Notes under the pieces: model-generated
What the model saw: only the letters and a program-made list of their open reading frames with translations
Databases searched by the model: none
Told to the model about the DNA's origin: nothing
In this document: one piece after another, positions 8,023-16,393 of the stretch
Layout: every line of letters begins with the position of its first letter
Numbering within the stretch: the stretch's first letter is position 1
Program-made: the position numbers and the translations under genes
Origin: WTGU01 sp965200925
GTDB lineage: Bacteria > Pseudomonadota > Alphaproteobacteria > UBA828
Length of the DNA stretch: 64,000 bases
Assembly (NCBI GenBank): GCA_965200925.1
Contig: OZ241738.1
Coordinates: forward strand, 496,001 to 560,000
Direction of reading: 5' to 3'

Positions 8023-9245
8023 ACATGACCGACGAACAGCTTGCTGGCGTTCCGCGGATCGAGCGTTTGAAGGTGCGGAATTTTCGGGTGTTGAAAGACG
8101 TCGATATAAGGGATTTGACGCCTTTGACGGTGCTGCTTGGACCGAACGGGAGCGGCAAAACCACCTTGTTCGACGTGTTCGCGTTCCTCTCCGAATCCTT
8201 CGAGGACGGCCTGAGGCGCGCCTGGGATCGACGCGGGCGGGCCAGAGAGCTCAAGACCCGTGGCGCCAAAGGCCCGGTCATCGTCGAACTCAAATACCGC
8301 GAGCGACCGGGCACACCGCTTATCACCTATCACCTGGAGGTGGACGAGCATGATGGCGCGCCCAGTGTCGTCCGTGAATGGCTATGGTGGAAACGGCACA
8401 GCTATGGACGCCCGTTTCGTTTTCTCGAATACCGAAATGGCGGAGGCACAGCGATCAGCGGCGAACAACCCGATGTCGAGGAGGATAGAATCCCAATTCC
8501 TCTCAAGTCTCCCGACCTGCTGGCGGTCAACACGCTTGGGCAGCTCCGGGAGCATCCGCGCGTGGCCGCGCTGCGCGACTTCATTATGAACTGGCACGTA
8601 TCCTACCTTTCCGTGGATGACGCGCGCGGGCATCCGGAAGCGGGCCCCGAGAAGTGGTTGACCAGGACCGGCGATAATCTCGCCAACGTGATTCAGTATC
8701 TGAAGGAGAATCATCCGAAGCGGTTGAAGAGGATATTCAAATTATTGGGGCGGCGGGTGCCGCATGTCGAGAAGGTTCGCGCTGAAACCATGCCGGACGG
8801 GCGACTGCTTCTGCAAATCAAGGACGCGCCGTTCGATCATCCGGTTCAGGCGCGCTTCGCTTCCCATGGAACGCTCAAGATGCTGGCCTATCTGGTGTTG
8901 CTGCATGACCGGAATCCGTCGCCGTTCATCGGTATCGAGGAACCGGAGAATTTCCTGCATCCGAGGCTACTTCCCGAATTGGCGGAAGAATGCCGCGCGG
9001 CCAGCGCGCGCACGCAACTGCTCGTCACGACGCACTCCCCGTTTTTTCTGAACGCGCTTCGCCCCGAGGAAGTCCGCGTTTTGTGGCGCGACGAAACCGG
9101 CCACGCGCAGGTCGAGCAGACCTCTGGTCTCGAGGGAGTGGCGGAGTTCATGGATAACGGGGCGCTGCTCGGGCAGCTGTGGGCAGAAGGGCAGTTCGGC
9201 GTCGGCGATCCACTGGTCCGTCGCGGCGGAGGACGCCGCCGATGA
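8019..9245 (+). CDS. AAA_21-type ATPase, second accessory pair (cassette)
   Basis: The product is 408 residues from 8019; the ATG at 8025 is an equally good start. Walker A GPNGSGKT is at 41-48, Walker B GIEEPENFLHP near 305-315, and TTHSPFFLNAL follows at about 343-353. The N-terminal IERLKVRNFRVLKDVDI is typical of RecF/AAA_21 ATPases. It resembles the first ATPase only at the motifs, so it is a separate acquisition and not a tandem duplication. It overlaps its DUF4276 partner by ATGA and lies between the 112-bp repeats. Function as sensor in a two-gene defence pair is inference. Confidence 0.87.
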   Translation: MNMTDEQLAGVPRIERLKVRNFRVLKDVDIRDLTPLTVLLGPNGSGKTTLFDVFAFLSESFEDGLRRAWDRRGRARELKTRGAKGPVIVELKYRERPGTPLITYHLEVDEHDGAPSVVREWLWWKRHSYGRPFRFLEYRNGGGTAISGEQPDVEEDRIPIPLKSPDLLAVNTLGQLREHPRVAALRDFIMNWHVSYLSVDDARGHPEAGPEKWLTRTGDNLANVIQYLKENHPKRLKRIFKLLGRRVPHVEKVRAETMPDGRLLLQIKDAPFDHPVQARFASHGTLKMLAYLVLLHDRNPSPFIGIEEPENFLHPRLLPELAEECRAASARTQLLVTTHSPFFLNALRPEEVRVLWRDETGHAQVEQTSGLEGVAEFMDNGALLGQLWAEGQFGVGDPLVRRGGGRRR

Positions 9246-9859
9246 CGTCGGCGCGCCATTTTATATTTCTTGTCGAGGAACCATCCATGGAGGCGTTTCT
9301 CCAGGCGCTCGTTCCACGTATTCTTCCCGATTGCGAGTGCGACATTCGACTGTTTCAGGGGAAACGGGATACGATGAAAAATCTACCGAACCGTCTTCGC
9401 GCTTATAGCCGCTGGCTGCCCGAAAATTGGCGTATCGTCGTGATGGTCGATCGCGACAACGACGATTGCCGGCTGCTCAAGGCGCAGCTGGAAAAGGCAG
9501 CTGCCGAGTCGCGGCTACGCACGCGCGCGCAATCCGGCGGCGCTTGTTGGCAGGTCGTCAACCGCATCGTGATCGAAGAACTGGAGGCTTGGTATTTCGG
9601 AGACTGGGACGCCGTTCGGCGCGCCTACCCAAAGGTTCCCGATACGATTCCGGGGAAAGCTAAATACCGGAACCCGGACGAGATACACGGCGGAACGTGG
9701 GAAGCATTCGAGCGTGTCCTTCAGAAGCACGGGTATTTCAAGGGTGGGCTACGCAAGATCGAGGCCGCGTGCGCCATCGCCCCGCACGTCGATCCAGGGC
9801 GCAACCGGTCGCCGAGTTTCGCGGCGTTTCGCGATGCACTCGTCGAGGCGGCTGCCTGA
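9242..9859 (+). CDS. DUF4276 family protein, second accessory pair (cassette)
   Basis: The product is 205 residues. HFIFLVEEPSMEAFLQAL at the N-terminus, IVVMVDRDNDDCRLLK, IEELEAWYFGDW and YFKGGLRKIEAA fit a second branch of DUF4276/Toprim-like proteins. The acidic residues (EE near the start, D-x-D-x-DD in the middle) could bind metal. It is the predicted effector partner of the preceding ATPase. It ends 55 bases before pglX; the intervening DNA is a 30-base junction followed by the right repeat. It has little visible similarity to the first DUF4276 protein outside the acidic core. Confidence 0.82.
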   Translation: MTSARHFIFLVEEPSMEAFLQALVPRILPDCECDIRLFQGKRDTMKNLPNRLRAYSRWLPENWRIVVMVDRDNDDCRLLKAQLEKAAAESRLRTRAQSGGACWQVVNRIVIEELEAWYFGDWDAVRRAYPKVPDTIPGKAKYRNPDEIHGGTWEAFERVLQKHGYFKGGLRKIEAACAIAPHVDPGRNRSPSFAAFRDALVEAAA

Positions 9860-9889
9860 CGATGGCGATTGGGAAGAAATGCTGGCGGC

Positions 9890-10001
9890 GCGGCCGTCGC
9901 GGCGGGGTGAGGCGATGAGCGCGCTTTCGCGGGAATCGCGCCGGGCGCTGGAGAGGGCCGTCCGCAAGGCCCGCGCCGCCGCCGAGGCGGGTGCGGGCAA
10001 G
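9890..10001 (+). repeat. 112-bp direct repeat, right copy
   Basis: This is the right copy of the repeat at 7881-7992. It retains 21 bases identical to the end of the first DUF4276 gene, although that gene's stop is 2 kb upstream, and then runs into the real pglX start. Recombination between the copies would delete 2009 bases and recreate the junction first DUF4276 gene - pglX exactly. Confidence 0.93.
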
Positions 10002-13000
10002 GCGCTGGAAAGCCTCGCGGTCGGCCGCCGCGAACCTTGGGAGTCGATGACGCCGGACGGCCGCGCGCTGCGCAACCGGCTGCGCGCCCACGGGCGGCAT
10101 CTCGGCGACCGGCGCGACCCCCGGAGCGGCACACAGGCGAGCGGCCGGCTGATGCGGGAATGCGCCTACGAGCACTGGCACCGGATGCTGTTCGCCCGCT
10201 TCCTCGCCGAGGCCGGCCTGCTGATCGAGCCGGAAACCGGCGTCGCCGTCACCCTCGCCGAGGCGAAGGAGCTCGCCCGCGCCACCGGCGACCGACCACT
10301 GGCCACCGGCGACCGACCACTGGCCACCGGCGACCGACCACTGGCCACCGGCGACCGACCACTGGCCACCGGCGACCGACCACTGGCCACCGGCGACCGA
10401 CCACTGGCCACCGGCGACCGACCACTGGCCACCGGCGACCGATCACTGGCCACCGGCGACCGACCACACGACTGGCTGGCGCTGGCCGGCGCCTGGGCCG
10501 GGCGGATGCTGCCGCAGATCTTCCGCGCCGGCGACCCGGTTCTCGACGTCGCCTTGCCGCCGGAAACGCGGGCCGACCTCGAAGCGCTGCTGGAGGGGCT
10601 GCCGCGCGCGACCTTCCTCGCCGACGACAGCCTCGGCTGGGTCTACCAATTCTGGCAGGCGGACAGGAAGGAGGCGGTCAACCGCTCCGGCGTCAAGATC
10701 GGCGCCGACGAGCTCCCGGCCGTCACCCAGCTCTTCACCGAGGATTACATGGTCCTGTTCCTGCTCCACAACACGCTGGGCGCGTGGTGGGCGGGCAAGG
10801 TGCTGGCGGCGCGCCCCGGCCTCGCGCAATCGGCCGGAAGCGAGGAGGAACTGCGCGAAGCCTGCAAGGTCGGCGCCGTGGAGTGGCGCTATCTGCGCTT
10901 CGTCCGCGCGGAGGGGGAAGATGGCGCACCCGGCCCGTGGCGCCCGGCGGCGGGCGCGTATCCCGGCTGGCCGCGCGCGGCGAAGGACGTGACGCTGTGC
11001 GACCCGTGCATGGGTTCGGGGCATTTCCTGGTCTTCGCCCTGCCGATCCTCGCCGCGTTGCGCATGGCGGAGGAGGGGCTTTCGCGGGAGGCGGCGACGG
11101 ACGCCGTGTTGCGCGACAACCTCTTCGGCCTGGAGATCGACCCGCGCTGCACGCAGATCGCCGCCTTCACCCTCGCCTTCGCCGCGTGGCGCATGGCGGG
11201 ATACCGCTCGCTGCCGGCGCTGAACCTCGCCTGTTCCGGCCGCGCCGTCGGCGCGTCGAAGGCGGAATGGCGGCGGCTGGCGGAGAGGGCCGCCGCGGCC
11301 GCCGACCCGGCCGCCGCCCGCGACCCGCTCGGCGCGGAGGAGACCTTGCGCGCGGCCGGCGTCGAAGAGCGCGTGAAGAACGGGCTCGAGGCGCTGCACG
11401 AATTGTTCGCCCAGGCGCCGGCGCTCGGCAGCCTGATCGACCCGCGCCGGGTGAGCGGCGACATCCTGACCGCGGATTTCGAGGCGCTGGAGTCGTTGCT
11501 GGGCGTGGTTCTCAAGGCGGCGGAGAACGACAGTGAGACCGCGGAGATGGCCGTCGCCGCGCAGGGCATGGCGAAGGCGGCGGAACTCCTGGGGCGGCGC
11601 TTCACGCTGGTGGTGACGAACGTGCCCTTCCTCGGGCGCGGCAAGCAGGACAGGGTGTTGCAGGACCATCTGGCGGTGCATTTCGACGACGCGAAGCGCG
11701 ATCTCGCCACCGCCATGCTTCGCCGCCTGCTGGGCTTCGCGGATACGGGCGGGGTGGTCGCCGCCGTTACGTCGCAGAATTGGCTGTTCCTGAAGTCCTA
11801 CGCGAAGCTGCGCAAGCGCGTGTTGCGGGAAACGACATTGAACGTCGTCGCCGCGCTCGGGCCACGCGCGTTCGAGACCATCAGCGGCGAGGTCGTGAAT
11901 ACCGCCCTGGTAACACTCACCGCCACCTCGCCGCCAAGCGATGCGGCCTTTGCTAGCCTGGACACCAACGACGGTGCGGATGCGGCCGCGAAAGCGCGGG
12001 CGCTGTCGCAGGGGGAGCTATCGCTGCCGGCGCAGGCGGCGCAGAACGCGAATCCGGTTTCTAACCCTGATCTTGTTATTGGATATGAAAGCAAAGAAGG
12101 AACTCAAACCCTTGATAGCGTAAGTTATTGCTATCAGGGCTTGGCGACCAGCGATAATTCCCAATTTGTTATCAACTTTTGGGAACTTGCAAGGATTTCT
12201 GGTGGCTGGGAACCATTCCAAATGACATCCGATGGGACATCAACCTTGAGCGGATGCTCTTGGATAATCCATTGGGAGAACGGCGAAGGTCGTTATGCAC
12301 GACATGCGAAGGCTCTAAAAAAGGCAGGAAGGCTTGGAGGATGGAAATCAGGCCATGAGGCTTGGGGGAAGGTTGGCGTCGCAGTCAACAGAATGAAAGA
12401 TCTTCCATGTTCTCCATATTTCGGTACAATGTTCGATTGTAATGTTGCTGTTATTATACCTGACGATCCTGAAGATTTCTCGTGGATTTGGGCACAGGTT
12501 CGGACTTCTGAGTATTCAAAAGAGGTTCGTCGACTGAACCGGAATGTTAGTGTGGCCAATCTGACGTTGATCAGGGTGCCGATTGATGAAAAAATTCGTA
12601 GAGCCGATTCATTTCCTAACTTGAGCGCAGCGCAGTGCCCCAACCCGACGCAATGGCTGTTCGACGGACACCCCGCCCGCGCGGACGCACCGCTGCAGGT
12701 CGCCGCCGCCCGCCTGTGCGGCTATCGCTGGCCACGCCAGACCGGCTCCAGCTTCATGGATTGCCCAACCGTCGGCCCCGACGGGCTCGAGCGCCACGCG
12801 GACGCCGACGGCATCGTCTGCCTCGCCGCCATCGCCGGCGAGGCCCCGGCGCACGAACGGCTGGCCGCGCTGCTCACCGACGCCTTCGGCCCCGATTGGT
12901 CGGCGGCCCGGTTCGCCGGCCTGCTCGCCGAGGCGGGCTTCGCCGGCAAGAGCCTCGACGACTGGCTCCGCGACGGCTTCTTCGCCCAGCACTGCAAGCT

Positions 13001-13625
13001 GTTCCGCCACCGCCCCTTCGTCTGGCACGTCTGGGACGGCCGCCGCGACGGCTTCCACGCGCTGGTCAACTGCCACCGCCTCGCCGCGCCCGGCGGCGAA
13101 GGCCGGCGCACGCTGGAGAAGCTGATCTGGTCCTGTCTCGGCGCCTGGATCGACCGCCAGCGGGCCGAACGGGACGCGGAAACCGAAGGCGCCGACGCCC
13201 GCCTCGCCCACGCCGAACACCTGCGCGCCGAACTCGTCAAGGTCCTCGAAGGCACGCCGCCCTACGACCTCTTCGCCCGCTGGAAGCCGCTCCACGAACA
13301 ACCCCTCGGCTGGGAGCCGGACGCGAACGACGGCGTGCGCGTCAACATCCGCCCCTTCATGACCGCCCGCCCCCTCGCCGCCAGGGCAAGGAACGCTTGC
13401 ATCCTGCGCACGACGCCCAACATCCACTGGCGCAAGGACCGCGGCAAGGAGCCCCGGCGGGAGAAGGCCGACCACCCCTGGTTCTGGAGCCGCAACCCGG
13501 ACGACCCTGCCCACGAAGTCGATTTCCCCGGTGGCGCGGATTTCGACGGCAACCGCTGGAACGATCTGCACTACACTCGCGCCGCCAAAGAAGCCGCGCG
13601 GGCGGCGGAAGGAGAAGGCCGATGA
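9915..13625 (+). CDS. pglX: BREX adenine DNA methyltransferase PglX
   Basis: The product is 1236 residues. The SAM-binding motif DPCMGSGHFL is at about 363-372 and the catalytic motif appears as NVPF at 569-572, in place of NPPY/NPPF. I recall this variant (TNVPFLGRGKQ) from this PglX branch, so it need not mean inactivity. PglX methylates a non-palindromic BREX site on host DNA and is also needed for phage restriction. Residues 123-184 are a tandem ATGDRPL repeat. Residues about 709-907 come from AT-rich DNA (24 of 60 bases G or C in 12061-12120) and probably form the target-recognition domain. The start at 9915 is supported by the repeat copy and by AGGCG upstream. The stop overlaps trlF (ATGA). 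Confidence 0.93.
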   Translation: MSALSRESRRALERAVRKARAAAEAGAGKALESLAVGRREPWESMTPDGRALRNRLRAHGRHLGDRRDPRSGTQASGRLMRECAYEHWHRMLFARFLAEAGLLIEPETGVAVTLAEAKELARATGDRPLATGDRPLATGDRPLATGDRPLATGDRPLATGDRPLATGDRPLATGDRSLATGDRPHDWLALAGAWAGRMLPQIFRAGDPVLDVALPPETRADLEALLEGLPRATFLADDSLGWVYQFWQADRKEAVNRSGVKIGADELPAVTQLFTEDYMVLFLLHNTLGAWWAGKVLAARPGLAQSAGSEEELREACKVGAVEWRYLRFVRAEGEDGAPGPWRPAAGAYPGWPRAAKDVTLCDPCMGSGHFLVFALPILAALRMAEEGLSREAATDAVLRDNLFGLEIDPRCTQIAAFTLAFAAWRMAGYRSLPALNLACSGRAVGASKAEWRRLAERAAAAADPAAARDPLGAEETLRAAGVEERVKNGLEALHELFAQAPALGSLIDPRRVSGDILTADFEALESLLGVVLKAAENDSETAEMAVAAQGMAKAAELLGRRFTLVVTNVPFLGRGKQDRVLQDHLAVHFDDAKRDLATAMLRRLLGFADTGGVVAAVTSQNWLFLKSYAKLRKRVLRETTLNVVAALGPRAFETISGEVVNTALVTLTATSPPSDAAFASLDTNDGADAAAKARALSQGELSLPAQAAQNANPVSNPDLVIGYESKEGTQTLDSVSYCYQGLATSDNSQFVINFWELARISGGWEPFQMTSDGTSTLSGCSWIIHWENGEGRYARHAKALKKAGRLGGWKSGHEAWGKVGVAVNRMKDLPCSPYFGTMFDCNVAVIIPDDPEDFSWIWAQVRTSEYSKEVRRLNRNVSVANLTLIRVPIDEKIRRADSFPNLSAAQCPNPTQWLFDGHPARADAPLQVAAARLCGYRWPRQTGSSFMDCPTVGPDGLERHADADGIVCLAAIAGEAPAHERLAALLTDAFGPDWSAARFAGLLAEAGFAGKSLDDWLRDGFFAQHCKLFRHRPFVWHVWDGRRDGFHALVNCHRLAAPGGEGRRTLEKLIWSCLGAWIDRQRAERDAETEGADARLAHAEHLRAELVKVLEGTPPYDLFARWKPLHEQPLGWEPDANDGVRVNIRPFMTARPLAARARNACILRTTPNIHWRKDRGKEPRREKADHPWFWSRNPDDPAHEVDFPGGADFDGNRWNDLHYTRAAKEAARAAEGEGR
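10281..10467 (+). repeat. 21-bp in-frame tandem repeat in pglX (about 8.9 copies)
   Basis: The unit GCCACCGGCGACCGACCACT plus G encodes ATGDRPL. Eight complete units run from 10281 to 10448 and a ninth is cut short at 10467. Seven units are identical at base level; the eighth has one change (RSL). The length is a multiple of three, so gain or loss of units keeps the reading frame and only changes the length of a linker between the N-terminal helical part and the methyltransferase core. Confidence 0.97.
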
Positions 13626-16384
13626 CCTTCCAACGACAGGCCACGGAAAAGTGGCGTAACGAAGTCCCCGGCGCGCGCTGGTTCAAGGCCGACCTGCACG
13701 TCCATACCATCGACGACCACGCCGGCCGGGCGAAAATGCCGGACGGCCTGTCGGGCGATCCGGCGGACCCACAGACGCTGGAGGACTACGCGCGGCGCTT
13801 TCTCCGGGCCGTCGTGGAACGCGGCGTGCAGGTCGTCGGGCTGACGCCGCATTCGCCGCGCGCGGGGGACGGCTCGGACACGAGCGCCGTCTGGCGCATC
13901 GTCGAGGAGTGGAACGAAGGAACCGACGACGACGGCATCCCGTTCCGGAAGAAGATATACGCCGTGTTCCCCGGATTCGAACCGTCGCTCCGGGAGGGAA
14001 AAGAAGGCTTGCATCTCCTGTTTCTGTTCGATCCCGAAATCGGCCGCGATCGTTATCTGAGAGTCTTCGATCTTGTTATGGGCGGCGTTTCGCCTTGGCA
14101 AGGCGGAACCTTGCAGATCTCCGGCAAGCGTGCGGACCAAGCTTTCGACGATTTGAAGAATTTCCGGGAGCGTGAACACTCCGTCGGCGAGGGTTGGAAT
14201 TCTCTTGTCCTCGCCCCCCATATCGACGCCGACAAGGGTTTGCTCGGCACGCAGAAAGCCCAGGTTCTGCAACTCTTTGATCACGGAGCAATCGCCGGTC
14301 TGGAACTCGGCGACGACAAGCTGCCGAAAGAAATTTTGCAGAACCGTCTGTGGCTCCGCGATGGAATGGAAACGCATCGTCAGGCGTTCTTCCACGCCAG
14401 CGACGCCTACGGTCCGGGCGACGTCGGCCGTCGCCATACGTGGATCAAGCTCGCGAGTCCGCGCATCGAAGCCCTGCGCCAAGCGTTCGTCGCCAGCGAT
14501 TCGCGCGTGCGGATCGGCTTCGAGAAAGGCAGCGATGGCGCGCTCCGGCCGATCGACCATCCGCCCGCCGTTATATCCGGAAACCGCCCTTGGCTGAGAG
14601 AGGTGACGGTACGCGGCGGCGTTTCGTTCTTCGGCGGCCAGGAAGATGGTAAGCCGAGAGGGACCCGCTTCCGGCTGAATCCGGACCTGACCTGCATCAT
14701 CGGCGGCAGCATGACCGGCAAGAGCACCTTGCTCGACGGCCTGCGCTTGCATGTCGGTGCGCCGTTGCCCTCCAACGAGGCGGTCCGCAGGCAGGTCGAA
14801 ACCCGGGGCCGGAACGTTTTCGCCGCCGGTTCGCCCGAGGTTGCGCTCGACTGCCCTGGCCAGGACCCCACTGCACCACCGTTGGAACGGTGGCCCGCCC
14901 GGTTCTTCGCCCAGAACGAATTGCAGCGCCTCTCCCAAGAGAGCGCGGCCGCTGAAGACATTCTTGCGCGCCTGATTCCGTCCGAAATAGAAGGAATCGA
15001 TGGGCGCGGCGCCGAGTTGAAACGCCTCGACAAGCGCCTCGCCGATCTGGCCAGGCAGCTCGCGAAACTCGATGAAACCGTCGGGGAAGCGGAGCAGGAT
15101 TGTCAACGCACCGGCGACGCGAAAGTGGCGCTCGCCGCCTTTTCCGAAGCCGGCGTGGACGATCTCCACCAAGCCAGCCGTGAGCGGCGGGCCTGGGAAT
15201 CGACGGCGAGCACCGTTCAGACGGCTCTCCGAGGTCCTGTCAGGGAAATCGTTCGAGCCGCGCGGGAAATCGACTTGCCGCCCGTGGGCGGGAAGCAGGT
15301 GGAGATTCCGTCAGAGAATTCGGTCGATTGGCGAAAGCTGGATCTGGACGGAAGACAACGCCGGATCGTCGAACGCCTGGAAGCCGTGTCGCAAGAGGCG
15401 GAGAAATGGATCGCTGACATTCTCGACGTCTCCTTGAAAATGGGCAAACGCGAGGCCGCCGTTCGTATCGAAGTGGAGCGAGCTCTTGCCGCCCGCGGAT
15501 ACGACGCCGGGACACTCAAGGAGATTCAGCAACTCACACGCCAAGCATCGCTGTTTCCCAATTACGCGGCGCATCGCGACGATACGCGCCGCCGACTCGC
15601 GGCGGACGAGAAGGCGTTCGGCGACTCGTCGAAGGAGCGCCGTGCTCTCGTCGAAGAGCAGCGACGGGCCTTCGCGCGCGTTGCCCAAGGCGTGAACCGG
15701 GAATTCGGAGGCCGGATCCGTGTGCACCGGATTGACGACGCCGACACCCGGACTCTCGACGATTTCTTGAGAGGGCTACGGCAAAAGGGCGTGACGCGCT
15801 GGTGGAACGACTTCGACCCGACGAAGAAACCCTCGCCCGACAGGCTGGTCGCGTGCCTCGCCGCTGGTTCCCTCGCCGAAGTCGGCATGAGCGATGCCGT
15901 CCAGGAAAGGTTCCGCGAGAGCGTCACCAAGTCGAAGCGGCGTGAGTTGGCCGCGCTGCGGTGCCCGGACCGTTACGTTCTCGAACTGCGGATGGACGAC
16001 GGTTCCTACCGCCCTCTGGACGATCTTTCTGGAGGCCAACGAGTCAGCGTTCTTCTCTCCCTTCTTCTGGAAACCGAAGATGCCCGCCCGCTGGTGATCG
16101 ACCAACCCGAGGACGAACTCGACAACCGGTTTCTGTCGGAAACGGTCCTCCCGGCACTGAAGAAACTGCGCGGTCGGCGGCAAGTCATCGTCGCGACGCA
16201 CAAGGCGGAGATCGTCGTCAATGGAGACCCCGACATGGTGATCCTTCTCGACGCGACGGCCCACCACGGGCGCGTGGCATGCGCCGGCGCGATCGAGGAA
16301 CCGGCCGTTCGCGACGCCATCGTGCGCACTGTGGACGGCGGGGAGGAAGCATTCCGTCTTCGACGGCGGAAATACGGATTCTGA
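13622..16384 (+). CDS. PHP-domain / SMC-like ATPase (TrlF family)
   Basis: The 920-residue protein joins two modules. Residues 1-340 are a PHP phosphoesterase: DLHVHT with His26 and His28, GLTPHS, LAPHIDADKG and FHASDAY supply His/Asp metal ligands. Residues 341-920 are an SMC/RecN-like ATPase: Walker A GGSMTGKST (about 361-369), a helical middle, signature LSGGQR near 802 and Walker B VIDQPEDELD near 825-834. I recognise this as the TrlF family AAA-like ATPase. Probable action is ATP-controlled cleavage of nucleic acid; the substrate is unknown. It begins inside the pglX stop, so it is expressed with BREX although not a core BREX gene. Confidence 0.85.
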   Translation: MTFQRQATEKWRNEVPGARWFKADLHVHTIDDHAGRAKMPDGLSGDPADPQTLEDYARRFLRAVVERGVQVVGLTPHSPRAGDGSDTSAVWRIVEEWNEGTDDDGIPFRKKIYAVFPGFEPSLREGKEGLHLLFLFDPEIGRDRYLRVFDLVMGGVSPWQGGTLQISGKRADQAFDDLKNFREREHSVGEGWNSLVLAPHIDADKGLLGTQKAQVLQLFDHGAIAGLELGDDKLPKEILQNRLWLRDGMETHRQAFFHASDAYGPGDVGRRHTWIKLASPRIEALRQAFVASDSRVRIGFEKGSDGALRPIDHPPAVISGNRPWLREVTVRGGVSFFGGQEDGKPRGTRFRLNPDLTCIIGGSMTGKSTLLDGLRLHVGAPLPSNEAVRRQVETRGRNVFAAGSPEVALDCPGQDPTAPPLERWPARFFAQNELQRLSQESAAAEDILARLIPSEIEGIDGRGAELKRLDKRLADLARQLAKLDETVGEAEQDCQRTGDAKVALAAFSEAGVDDLHQASRERRAWESTASTVQTALRGPVREIVRAAREIDLPPVGGKQVEIPSENSVDWRKLDLDGRQRRIVERLEAVSQEAEKWIADILDVSLKMGKREAAVRIEVERALAARGYDAGTLKEIQQLTRQASLFPNYAAHRDDTRRRLAADEKAFGDSSKERRALVEEQRRAFARVAQGVNREFGGRIRVHRIDDADTRTLDDFLRGLRQKGVTRWWNDFDPTKKPSPDRLVACLAAGSLAEVGMSDAVQERFRESVTKSKRRELAALRCPDRYVLELRMDDGSYRPLDDLSGGQRVSVLLSLLLETEDARPLVIDQPEDELDNRFLSETVLPALKKLRGRRQVIVATHKAEIVVNGDPDMVILLDATAHHGRVACAGAIEEPAVRDAIVRTVDGGEEAFRLRRRKYGF

Positions 16385-16393
16385 GGCGCGGCG

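Noticed and set aside
7290..9859. Second ATPase/DUF4276 pair as a tandem duplicate of the first
   Set aside because: Similarity is limited to Walker and acidic motifs; only the 112-bp flanking sequence is duplicated.
10281..10467. CRISPR-like array
   Set aside because: The 21-bp units are directly adjacent without spacers and are translated in frame within pglX.
11619..11630. PglX motif IV as a lost active site (NVPF for NPPF)
   Set aside because: I recall this variant, with the following GRGKQ, from this branch of PglX proteins, so it is not evidence of inactivity.
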